64,000 nucleotides of DNA from JAIOZK01 sp964468645 (GTDB lineage Bacteria; Bacteroidota; Bacteroidia; Bacteroidales; JAIOZK01). How positions within the stretch are numbered: the first letter of the stretch is position 1; each line of letters starts with the position of its first letter. Shown here piece after piece: positions 44,301 to 52,436 of this stretch. A program made the position numbers and the translations under genes. Location of the stretch: the NCBI GenBank assembly GCA_964468645.1, contig CAYXUU010000012.1:1-64000 (forward strand). The letters run 5' to 3'. The notes under the pieces are model-generated. The model did no database searches. It was not told the DNA's origin and saw only the letters and a list, made by a program, of their open reading frames with translations.

Positions 44301-44440
44301 AATCACTCAATCACTCAATCACTCAACCACTCAACCACTCAATCACTCAATCACTCAATCACTCAATCACTCAATCACTCAATCACTCAACCACTCAACC
44401 ACTCAACCACTCAACCACTCAACCACTCAACCACTCAACC
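44301..44440. repeat. 8-bp tandem array, about 17 units
   Basis: About 17.5 head-to-tail copies of ACTCAATC or ACTCAACC with no spacers. Blocks of the T and C variants alternate, as expected for slippage. The last base of the array is the last base of the stop codon (TAG) of the minus-strand gene that follows. In that gene's sense each unit contains TGA. Confidence 0.95.
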
Positions 44441-44898
44441 TAATCCAAAAAAGGCACATCTTCCAGCACCTCCATCCGGATCACTGTGAAGATAAAAACC
44501 TCTATCTGATACCACTTTGCAGCAAGCCTGGCATCGGTGGCATTCTTCATTTTCTTATAATACTTTGCACGTAGTTTATCTGTTCTGGCCTGCAACTTTA
44601 TCACCTTTGTCATTAAAACATCGGCCTGGTCGTTGGTCATATTCCGGTAAGTCTGGGCATATCCATTGAGTAATGCAAGTCTTTCCTTGCCGTATTCCTT
44701 ACGTTTGGTTTCATATTTATCATAAATGATCCAGAAGGCATCCTTGTGCATATCATCAGCCTCAATAAAATCATAAACAACAGCTTTCTTTTCCATACCA
44801 AAGACCGCCTTTATCAAATCTGTTTCTTCCTTATTACGCTGGGCAAATACAGATGAAAATCCTATTACGAGAATGATAGTTATAACTATATTTTTCAT
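44440..44898 (-). CDS. Helical periplasmic protein, Spy-like
   Basis: 152 residues. Signal peptide 1-19 (ends SVFAQ), then an entirely helical, charged mature part with FWIIYDKYETKRKEYGKERL and AAKWYQIEVFIFTVIRMEV. The pattern (F-W-x-x-Y-x-x-Y-E-x-x-R) resembles small periplasmic Spy-like proteins of Bacteroidota but no named family is certain. A TAnnTTTG box lies 42 bp upstream. The stop codon lies in the first unit of an 8-bp tandem array. Confidence 0.65.
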   Translation of the reverse strand: MKNIVITIILVIGFSSVFAQRNKEETDLIKAVFGMEKKAVVYDFIEADDMHKDAFWIIYDKYETKRKEYGKERLALLNGYAQTYRNMTNDQADVLMTKVIKLQARTDKLRAKYYKKMKNATDARLAAKWYQIEVFIFTVIRMEVLEDVPFLD

Positions 44899-44939
44899 TG
44901 AATTCTGTATTTTGTACTATAAGTTGGCTTTTTCGCCGG

Positions 44940-44947
44940 CAAATATA
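44940..44947 (-). promoter_or_regulatory. Putative -7 box (TATATTTG on minus strand)
   Basis: TAnnTTTG match read on the minus strand, 42 bp upstream of the start codon at 44898. Confidence 0.45.
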
Positions 44948-45014
44948 AAACTATTATTTTTGGCTATCGAAATTTAATTTTCGAATTGATTAGCAGTGGG
45001 GCCATGGAGGGATT

Positions 45015-46967
45015 TTATTCAAACAAATTCACCACCCCGCTCTCCACCATCCTGGGTTTGCGTAGTTCAAGGGTATTGAAATAATCATTTGCTGAACTGG
45101 AGAAATGAAGGTCCCAGATATCACTTCCGGATCCTGTGCGTGGAAGATAACTCAGCCTGATAACAATGGTGTTATATGCCAGGCTCTCATTACGTATTCT
45201 TATGCCGATCCCGAATGAATAATACATACTTGCCGACTTTAAAACCCTGCTGTGATCACTGATCATGCCAATATCAGCATGAAAATATGGTGCAAACCGG
45301 AAACCATAGAAAAATAATGGTGTGAACATGACGGTTTCATGCTTTAATATCAAGGTGCTTCTGCCGCCGATATCCCCATTCGAGAATCCGTTTATTTCAT
45401 CACTAAAATCAATTTCCTTGTTCCTGTCATTAACTACAGTTGTATTAAATTCAAGTTCGAGAAAGTACCTTATCCGGTTTAACCTCGAACGCTGTAAAGT
45501 ACTGAACCACCGCAGGCTTGCCAGAAATGCTGCCTGTGAATACTTGCTGTCATTAATCAATCCTCCCAGTTCTGCCCTGGCCCCAAAATAACCAAGTTTT
45601 TTCATCCTTTTACTAAAAGCCATATCAAATCCCAGATAAGGCCGGTTGTAAAATTCACTTCTGACGTAGCCTCCTGTAATACCAATGGTATAGCCTGTGG
45701 GCAGATCTTCTATTTTCCCAAAACTCTTTAAAAGCTGAACCTTATAATAGACAATCTTATCAAACCTCACCGAAAACAGGTATGTCTCCCTGTTATGAAA
45801 AAAATAATTGGAATCGGGAAAAACTTCCGGCCGTTCAGTAAAATACTTCCTGCTCATTAATCCCGAAAGTATGATATTCTGCCTCCTGCTGATATCCCCT
45901 AATTTGAATGCCCTTCCCAGCCAGTATTCCTGGCTATTATTCATGTATGGGATATTGTAAGAACTATCATTCTCAGAAACCTCAAGGTAGGAATCCATCC
46001 ACTCCAGATCAACTGCACCGCCCCATTTTGTAAGATGCGAAACAAAGGCCTTGTTAAACTTCATATTAAACCATTCCGTCGAAAAGGCATTATAATAGTT
46101 CAGGCGGGCATCGATGAAGGTACCGGCAATATTGGCAATGGAATAATAAGCATCATTTCCCAGCACAGGTTTCTTATCAAAATCGAGCATAAATTTATTT
46201 CCTAATTCTTGGCTCATCCCAAACATATTAATATTTTCAAGTCTGATATTATACCGGTCCCAATCTTTCATATCCACTCCAAGAACCCATGGAAAAACAT
46301 CCTGCGTAATAACAATCACCTCCACTTCATCAGGATTTTTCTTTGAGGGCACAACTTCAATCCTTGCATCCTGTATTGACCTCATCTGCCTTAGGATTCT
46401 CTCATTATCTGATAGTATCACCGGATGCAACTCCTTGCCTACCTTGAACAGCAGGTTTCTTTTAATGGTTTTATCTGTAGTCCCGATATGAACCCTGTTC
46501 AGAAACTTACCAAAACCGGAGATAGCTTTGATGTTTGTATCATACACTGATCCCTCGAGAATATCAGTTTTGACAATCTTAATTGATGATATTGTTTTAC
46601 CTTCATAAGGTATAAACTCATCAACAGATTCGATCATATCAACATTGTCAGCCTCCATGGGGGAATACCTGATCGTTAATGCATAAAGATTACGATACAG
46701 GGCCGATTTCCTTGATTTATAGTATAGTGAGTCGTAGAACCTTGCCGAACGGTAATAGGGATTTTTGCGTACTTTATATTTTACACCTTCCGGAATATAA
46801 ATTGAGGTATCTATTAAGGGGGCAATGATGCTGTCTTTAAGCATGATCAACTGATCTGCTTTGATCTGGACTGTATCGGGTTGATTGCCGGCATACAATA
46901 CATTATTCAGCAATAACAGTGCTGAACAAAATACAGAAAACCAGATATTTAGTGCTTTGATCTTCAT
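45015..46967 (-). CDS. Outer-membrane BamA-like (Omp85 superfamily) protein
   Basis: About 650 residues. Signal peptide 1-26 (ends YAG). A POTRA-like region lies at about 105-215 (ISSIKIVKTDILEGSVYDT, FLNRVHIGTTDKTIKRNLLFKVGKELHPVILSDNERILRQMRSIQDARIEV), then a C-terminal half of alternating strands typical of a barrel, with FGFRFAPYFHADIGM near 575. It lacks a full BamA set of five POTRA domains, so it is a smaller relative of unknown function. ATG 46967 is preferred because it opens the signal peptide; a start six codons upstream is possible. It stands alone. Confidence 0.75.
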   Translation of the reverse strand: MKIKALNIWFSVFCSALLLLNNVLYAGNQPDTVQIKADQLIMLKDSIIAPLIDTSIYIPEGVKYKVRKNPYYRSARFYDSLYYKSRKSALYRNLYALTIRYSPMEADNVDMIESVDEFIPYEGKTISSIKIVKTDILEGSVYDTNIKAISGFGKFLNRVHIGTTDKTIKRNLLFKVGKELHPVILSDNERILRQMRSIQDARIEVVPSKKNPDEVEVIVITQDVFPWVLGVDMKDWDRYNIRLENINMFGMSQELGNKFMLDFDKKPVLGNDAYYSIANIAGTFIDARLNYYNAFSTEWFNMKFNKAFVSHLTKWGGAVDLEWMDSYLEVSENDSSYNIPYMNNSQEYWLGRAFKLGDISRRQNIILSGLMSRKYFTERPEVFPDSNYFFHNRETYLFSVRFDKIVYYKVQLLKSFGKIEDLPTGYTIGITGGYVRSEFYNRPYLGFDMAFSKRMKKLGYFGARAELGGLINDSKYSQAAFLASLRWFSTLQRSRLNRIRYFLELEFNTTVVNDRNKEIDFSDEINGFSNGDIGGRSTLILKHETVMFTPLFFYGFRFAPYFHADIGMISDHSRVLKSASMYYSFGIGIRIRNESLAYNTIVIRLSYLPRTGSGSDIWDLHFSSSANDYFNTLELRKPRMVESGVVNLFE

Positions 46968-47219
46968 GTTTCCCAGATCAATCAAATTTAGTTAAAGTAA
47001 ACGGATTGACAAATATGAAATCCTTGCTTTCAGTCAGGTATGTCTGCGAATATCTTTAAAATTTGTTACGACAAAGGTTCAATATAGAGATACAGATTGC
47101 AAAGAGACATTTACTTTAACATTCGAATATAGTTCATTCGTCCAAATTAAAAAACCAATTTTTTCCTCCCCCCTGTTTCCCCTCTTGGAGGGGGAAACGT
47201 ATGAGCCGAGGCCTGATTA

Positions 47220-49565
47220 TTAATTTCTATCTTCCAACTTCCAATTTCTATCTTCTATCTCCAAAAGCATTTGCCTGAAGTTCTGGTTTTCCGGGTATAG
47301 CCCGATAAGCTTCAGGAGATATGGTCTAGCCTCATTATTTTTCTCCTCTTGCATATATAAGTAAACCAGGGCGTAAAGGTAATCGGGATTATCGGGGGAA
47401 AGGATAAATGCCTGCTTTAACGTCTTTTCAGCCTTCCGTGTTTCGCCTGTTTGGGAATATAACAATCCAAGGTTATACCAGATCCTGTCATTAGAAGGCA
47501 TTAATTCTGTGGCTTTCTCAGCATAGGGAACGGCTTCTGTCAGTTTGCCTTTTTCTGCCAGTAACAATGCCATCATATACCAGGCCTGGTCAACTTCGGG
47601 ATGATTTTCGGTAACATCGCTCAGCATGATCTCAGCGCTTTGATTATCACCGGTCTGATTATATAAACTTGCCAGGTTAACCTTAGCAGGGTAAAATTCC
47701 CTGTCAATGCGTATAGCATTCTTATAATACTTCGCCGACTTATCATATTCACCGAGATTATAATAAAGGTTTCCGAGATTATACTGGCTGGCAGCAAAAT
47801 CACCGCTGTATAACATGGCTTCCACGTATTCGTTAATTACCCTCTTAAAACTCTTTTGAAGTGTGGAATCCATCTGTTCGTGGGGGATCCGTGATAATTG
47901 TACTGCTGCTTCCTGTCGTACTGCCCTGACCGGATCATTCAATAAAGGCGCTATGGATAAGAGTATTTCCTCCAAGCGCTCAGGTGCAAAATTTCTGATT
48001 GCAGTATATCTGACAAGAGGCTCTGGATCTGCAAAGCTGTTCTTTAAAGTTTTATGGCTGAGGGTATCCTGGTACCCCGCCAAGATAGACAATGCTGTTG
48101 ATCTCAAAATAAAAGGGTAAACCTCCTCAGGTGCTTTAACAATAGCAACAAGGTCGCCGATAACTGATGTATCCCCTGTCTGTCCTTTTGCAAAAACATT
48201 ACCATAATGGCGCTTTCTGGATTTACCGTACCATTCGGTTATATATTGCTCTGACCATTGAGGGGATTTGTCACTGTGACAATCATTACATGTATTGGGT
48301 ACCCCTGTTTCGATCGTAAGGTCGGGACGTGGTATCCGAAAACTGTGATCGTTTCTCAAGTCAACACCCATATAGTAACGTGCCGGCATGTGGCAATTAA
48401 TACACATAGCCCCTTCGCCAACCTCATAGCGCTTCCCTTCCAGTACCAGTGGTGTTCCGGTCTCCCCTAACTTTTTATGAAAATGATGTTCATACCGGTC
48501 ATAAATATCAGGCCTGTGGCATTGAAAGCAATTCTCCTTACACATAAGGTTCAATTGAAGGCTGTGTACATTGTGACAATCGTTGCATTGCACACCATTG
48601 ATATACATTTTACTCTGCATAAAGGATCCATACTCATAATCCTCTTCCAGAATCTGTCCATCGACATAATAATTTGGTTCACTGACCAGGTTCGGAATAT
48701 ACAGATCAAGGAGTTCATGCCTGGTATGATCGAAATCCCCCAAAGCGCTTCTTCTTGCATGACACCTGGCACAAAGGTCAACGTATTGCCTGGAAGTGAT
48801 ATCGCTTGTCTTGACAACAAGGCCAAAGTTCTCACCACGGCTTCTTGCAAGCTCAGGCAGATTGGCCCAGTCATTATGTTTTGAGCCAGGGCCATGACAG
48901 GCTTCGCACCCTACATCGATCTCAAACCAGGTAGTATTAAATGTAAATGTTTCAGGATCGAAATTTTTCTGAAGATGTGTTGAATGGCATTCGGCGCACA
49001 TACCATTCCAGTTCTGGCCAAAGTTGGTCCAGTAAAGCCAGTTATCCGGTTTTATATCCTCATCAGGATAAACTTTTTCAGCAAGATGGAACCATTCCTT
49101 CTTTTCCGTATCCCAGGCAATGGGAAGACATTGTAAACGGCCACCTTCGAATGGTACCAGGTATTGTTGTAAGGGAGTAATCCCAAAAGTGTATTTGATT
49201 TCAAAATCCCCCATCTTTCCTTCCGGCCCATTGGTGTGGATCATAAATTTCCCATCCTCTTTAAAGAACCTGCTAACAACACCATTGAATTCAAATTCAG
49301 CATCATTAAAATCTCCAAGCACCGTTTCTGCCGTAGCGGTATCCATGGCATCATCATGATGGGATCCTTTCCAGAGATCATACTCCAATTTATGGCAATC
49401 GATGCAGCTGGCTGTCCCCGCAAAATGTGCTTCTTCAGAATGGATCTTATCTGAGGCATTCAGATAAAACTTCAACAACTGTAATGGAAATACAAGGATA
49501 ATAACCAGCGTAGCAATAATTCCTGCTGTTCTCCACAATCTACTATTTGTTTCACGCTCAGGCAT
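47220..49565 (-). CDS. Octaheme c-type cytochrome fused to HEAT-like and TPR repeats
   Basis: 781 residues. A membrane helix (about 14-31) anchors it with the rest in the periplasm. Residues 50-440 hold eight CxxCH heme sites: CIDCH, CAECH, CEACH, CARCH, CNDCH, CFQCH, CINCH and CNDCH. Then a HEAT-like stretch (about 500-600, RYTAIRNFAPERLEEIL, AVRQEAAVQLSRIP) and five or so TPRs to residue 770. The last ten residues (EDRNWKLEDRN) derive from a short tandem repeat. It overlaps the Rieske gene by 8 bp and is the third gene after cytochrome b, so it probably takes electrons from the bc complex; it may also act as a terminal reductase. Confidence 0.88.
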   Translation of the reverse strand: MPERETNSRLWRTAGIIATLVIILVFPLQLLKFYLNASDKIHSEEAHFAGTASCIDCHKLEYDLWKGSHHDDAMDTATAETVLGDFNDAEFEFNGVVSRFFKEDGKFMIHTNGPEGKMGDFEIKYTFGITPLQQYLVPFEGGRLQCLPIAWDTEKKEWFHLAEKVYPDEDIKPDNWLYWTNFGQNWNGMCAECHSTHLQKNFDPETFTFNTTWFEIDVGCEACHGPGSKHNDWANLPELARSRGENFGLVVKTSDITSRQYVDLCARCHARRSALGDFDHTRHELLDLYIPNLVSEPNYYVDGQILEEDYEYGSFMQSKMYINGVQCNDCHNVHSLQLNLMCKENCFQCHRPDIYDRYEHHFHKKLGETGTPLVLEGKRYEVGEGAMCINCHMPARYYMGVDLRNDHSFRIPRPDLTIETGVPNTCNDCHSDKSPQWSEQYITEWYGKSRKRHYGNVFAKGQTGDTSVIGDLVAIVKAPEEVYPFILRSTALSILAGYQDTLSHKTLKNSFADPEPLVRYTAIRNFAPERLEEILLSIAPLLNDPVRAVRQEAAVQLSRIPHEQMDSTLQKSFKRVINEYVEAMLYSGDFAASQYNLGNLYYNLGEYDKSAKYYKNAIRIDREFYPAKVNLASLYNQTGDNQSAEIMLSDVTENHPEVDQAWYMMALLLAEKGKLTEAVPYAEKATELMPSNDRIWYNLGLLYSQTGETRKAEKTLKQAFILSPDNPDYLYALVYLYMQEEKNNEARPYLLKLIGLYPENQNFRQMLLEIEDRNWKLEDRN

Positions 49566-50046
49566 AGGTCACCTGTTTGGCATTAAACTGATCTCTTTTG
49601 AATACCTTGCCAGTATCTACTTTCACCAGCCCTTCTTCGATAATGACAGGATAGTAATCAAGTGGCCTTGGTGCAGGCGGGCTTAACACCACCCCTTCCA
49701 TGTTGAACTGGGAAGCATGACACGGGCACATGAATTTATTTTCACCGGGATTCCATGTTACCGGGCAACCAAGATGTGTGCAGGCCAGCGAGAGGGCTAA
49801 GAATCCGCCATCATTCAATCTAACAAGGTAAAACTTCCCACTTCTGAAAGGTATAACCGAGTTTACAGAAATATCCGCTGCCTTCCCAACGATCCTGAGT
49901 TGCCCGCCACGATCCAGCTTTCTTGAGGAAGCCAGGAAAGAAAAAGAAACACCCAGCATCTCCACGGCTGCAAGGATCCCCAATCCTGCCCAGAGTTTCT
50001 TCGTAAACATTCGTCGTGATATTATTGAGTCTTTTCCTTTTTTCAT
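49558..50046 (-). CDS. Rieske iron-sulfur protein of a cytochrome bc complex
   Basis: 162 residues. A Tat-type N-terminus (SRRMFTK, residues 10-16) and a membrane helix (about 18-40) precede the Rieske fold: CTHLGC (Cys89, His91) and CPCH (Cys107, His110) ligate the 2Fe-2S cluster, with Cys94 and Cys109 for the disulfide. It moves electrons from quinol at cytochrome b to a c-type cytochrome. It follows the cytochrome b gene by 4 bp and overlaps the octaheme gene by 8 bp. Confidence 0.95.
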   Translation of the reverse strand: MKKGKDSIISRRMFTKKLWAGLGILAAVEMLGVSFSFLASSRKLDRGGQLRIVGKAADISVNSVIPFRSGKFYLVRLNDGGFLALSLACTHLGCPVTWNPGENKFMCPCHASQFNMEGVVLSPPAPRPLDYYPVIIEEGLVKVDTGKVFKRDQFNAKQVTYA

Positions 50047-50050
50047 TTGA

Positions 50051-51358
50051 TCAACTGATTTGCCATGGCCACATTAATTCCATCCCGGAACCGCGGAACC
50101 AAATCCCTGTAAACATCAAAACCAGGTATGAAACCGTGAAATATATAAACAGCGAATAAACAACCTCCTTCAGTGTTGCCTGATACCTAATCTTCAGGAT
50201 TGCATAAAAGACAAACAATATCACCAACCATATCAAAAACGGAATCAAGCCATCAGATACAAAGCTTGCTGAGCCAGTCATCCACCAGTCAAAAACATAC
50301 TCATCGGCCAGGATCCCCAGAACACTGATAGCCAGCGCAGCTATGCCTGAAAACAAACCCAGAATGTAATAGTTTTTTCTTTGAATATCAATATCCCGTA
50401 TTGAATCCCTGTAATTCAGGTAAGGCATAATAAACATCCCGACGATAACCAGTATCGGAATAAGGAATGCGCCTATGACCGGATGAAAATGAAGGATCAA
50501 TTCCTGCACTCCGAGAAAATACCAGGGCGCCTTTGCCGGATCCGGGCTGTATGCCGGATTGGCCTTATCCTGTAGCGGAGCATCGAAGATAATACTGATA
50601 ATGAATACAAAGGCGATCAATATCAATCCCACCACAAACTCTTTCCTTACCAGGTTTGGGATTGTGTTAACATATTCATTTTTACCCGTTTCCGGCAACA
50701 CTATCCCTCCGGCTTTTCTTACTTTCCAGAAATGATAGGCCATTAAAATAAGCAGTACAATCGGCAGAACAGCCGTATGAAAAGTATAGAAATTCAATAA
50801 GGTAATTGCCGTTACCTCTTCCCCTCCCCTGAACAGTTGTTTCAACCCATCTCCGACAAGGGGAATATAATCGAGCATACTGGTGCTAACTGTAATAGCC
50901 CAATAGGACAATTGATCCCAGGGTAGCAAATACCCACTGAAATTCATCAATACCACACCAAACAACAAACCAATTCCAATCAACCAATTCCCTTTCCTGG
51001 GAGGAAGATAAGCTTCCGAAAAGAAGGTTCGTAACAGGTGCAGAAAAGTTATGATCAGGATCAGCATACCACTCCAGTGGTGGATATTCCTTATGAACTG
51101 CCCAAAGATCATTTCATTGATGATGAACTCAATTGAATTGTAAGCATATTCCGGGATTGGCATATAACGGAACCGCAGTAATGTTCCGGTCAAAACCTGC
51201 AAAACAATCAGCAGGGCAGCCATACCGCCAAGGCCGAAGGTGCGGCTGAATTTCAGGGCATCTTTTCTTATCTGGTGGGGGTGAATATGTAGGATCAGGT
51301 CAGAGGATGTTTTCCAATAGGATTTTTCCCGTTTATTATTTTGGTCTTGTTGAGGCAT
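50051..51358 (-). CDS. Cytochrome b (fused b6 plus subunit IV type)
   Basis: 435 residues, about ten membrane helices. The first half resembles cytochrome b6: heme-ligand histidines in NIHHWSG (near 92-93) and FHTAVLP / YHFWKVRK (near 195-212). The second half has PDPAKAPWYFLGVQELILHFHP (about 270-290), the counterpart of the PEWY quinol-site motif. This is the membrane core of a bc complex, first gene of the operon that continues with the Rieske protein and an octaheme cytochrome in place of cytochrome c1. Confidence 0.93.
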   Translation of the reverse strand: MPQQDQNNKREKSYWKTSSDLILHIHPHQIRKDALKFSRTFGLGGMAALLIVLQVLTGTLLRFRYMPIPEYAYNSIEFIINEMIFGQFIRNIHHWSGMLILIITFLHLLRTFFSEAYLPPRKGNWLIGIGLLFGVVLMNFSGYLLPWDQLSYWAITVSTSMLDYIPLVGDGLKQLFRGGEEVTAITLLNFYTFHTAVLPIVLLILMAYHFWKVRKAGGIVLPETGKNEYVNTIPNLVRKEFVVGLILIAFVFIISIIFDAPLQDKANPAYSPDPAKAPWYFLGVQELILHFHPVIGAFLIPILVIVGMFIMPYLNYRDSIRDIDIQRKNYYILGLFSGIAALAISVLGILADEYVFDWWMTGSASFVSDGLIPFLIWLVILFVFYAILKIRYQATLKEVVYSLFIYFTVSYLVLMFTGIWFRGSGMELMWPWQIS

Positions 51359-51719
51359 GGGGATGTAAAGCTAAGAAAAAATTAGTACGCTGATGACGCA
51401 TGTGCTATGGGTATCGCAGATTAATATATGTGTAATCTGTGGCTGAATAATTTTTTGAACCACATAAAGCCACATAAATATATACTGAATACTTAAATAG
51501 TCATTTGTAGTGTACAGATCAGGGTGCTGATATGATCGATGTTAAGGATTATTACAGGCAATCATTCGTCTTAAATTCGTGCCAACCTATCCTAAGCGCA
51601 GTGGAAAGTCCGATTAACGATATAAGATTGGAATGATGATTTACTCATTTACAAATCCAATTTGAAATCGGTGTTCGTTAATCGATGCTCGGTGTTCAAA
51701 ATAAATGTTAGGGATTTGG
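51359..51719. other. Intergenic region upstream of the cytochrome b operon
   Basis: 361 bp, no gene. It contains degenerate phrases (GTAATCTGTGGCTGAA, ACCACATAAAGCCACATAAAT, TCTTAAATTCGTGCC) shared with other gaps and a TCGGTGTTCG/CTCGGTGTTC pair near 51665-51700. No promoter match was found. Confidence 0.5.
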
Positions 51720-52238
51720 TTATATCGCTTCGCGACTGAGGGACTGCCTACTGCCTACCGCCCACCTCACCATTTCCTCGAAAGTTTCCTCATCAACCTG
51801 GTGCGCCAGCCACTGGCAGATAATTACTTTCTGTATCAATCCTGAACGTTCCTGCCTGCTGAAAAAAACCTCATTGAATTTTGGATTTACGATTTCATCC
51901 TTTGAACCAATTACCACATATCTCTCACGACACATCAGGTCTCTTATCCGCGGAACTGTTACATCGATCCTGGATCCCAGTTGTATAGCTGGATTAAATA
52001 ACAGACAAGGTATCCCGAGGTCTTCTGCTAACCAGTAACCCAGATAACCTCCAAATGAGCTGCCGACAATAAATTCCACATGATTCCTTAGGGACTCTAT
52101 TTTTAATAGCTCATAGGCATCGGGCTGGTTCTTATAATGCAGGTGTATTGCAATAACTTCAAGGCCCGCATTTTCCATGATCTTTACCTTTTCAGGTTTC
52201 GGATAGCTTTCCAGTCCGTGGATGTAAAGGGTTTTCAT
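51720..52238 (-). CDS. YqiA/UPF0227-like alpha/beta-hydrolase
   Basis: 172 residues. TLYIHGLESYP opens the fold; the nucleophile elbow is GSSFGGYLGYWLA (near 63-75, Ser65), Asp lies in GSKDEIVNP (about 126) and His in LAHQVDEE (about 149). These match the YqiA esterase family. Substrate unknown. The C-terminal tail GSRQSLSREAI is encoded by a GGCAGTA-type tandem repeat and is probably not part of the fold. ATG 52238 is chosen over 52247 for the family start MKTLYIHG. Confidence 0.8.
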   Translation of the reverse strand: MKTLYIHGLESYPKPEKVKIMENAGLEVIAIHLHYKNQPDAYELLKIESLRNHVEFIVGSSFGGYLGYWLAEDLGIPCLLFNPAIQLGSRIDVTVPRIRDLMCRERYVVIGSKDEIVNPKFNEVFFSRQERSGLIQKVIICQWLAHQVDEETFEEMVRWAVGSRQSLSREAI

Positions 52239-52271
52239 AATTGACACTTTTGTTATTTAAAACAGAACGCC

Positions 52272-52290
52272 CCTGCCTGCCACAGGCAGG
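52272..52290. repeat. Perfect hairpin CCTGCCTG-cca-CAGGCAGG
   Basis: Eight-bp perfect arms with a 3-base loop, upstream of the YqiA-like gene. No T tract. It resembles the GCCTGCCGGCAGGC palindrome at 37461. Confidence 0.8.
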
Positions 52291-52436
52291 AAATATTGTG
52301 ATGGTTATGATTTTTCAAATCATACCTAATCTTAACAATCATTTCCTAATAGCTATCGGGACTGTGTTCTATAAATTTGTTTTCTAACTGTTTTTTTGCT
52401 AAATTAGTAAATCAATTCTCATTCTAAAATAATTCC

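Noticed and set aside
44301..44440. Possible CRISPR array
   Set aside because: Units are 8 bp and head to tail with no spacers; it is a simple tandem repeat.
47165..47215. Terminator hairpin (GTTTCCCC ... GGGGAAAC) after the octaheme gene
   Set aside because: The arms pair imperfectly and no T run follows in the gene's sense; similar G/C-rich text occurs at 37440 as a dispersed repeat.
48477..48884. 135-residue plus-strand reading frame
   Set aside because: It is antisense to the octaheme cytochrome, whose CxxCH motifs show the true strand.
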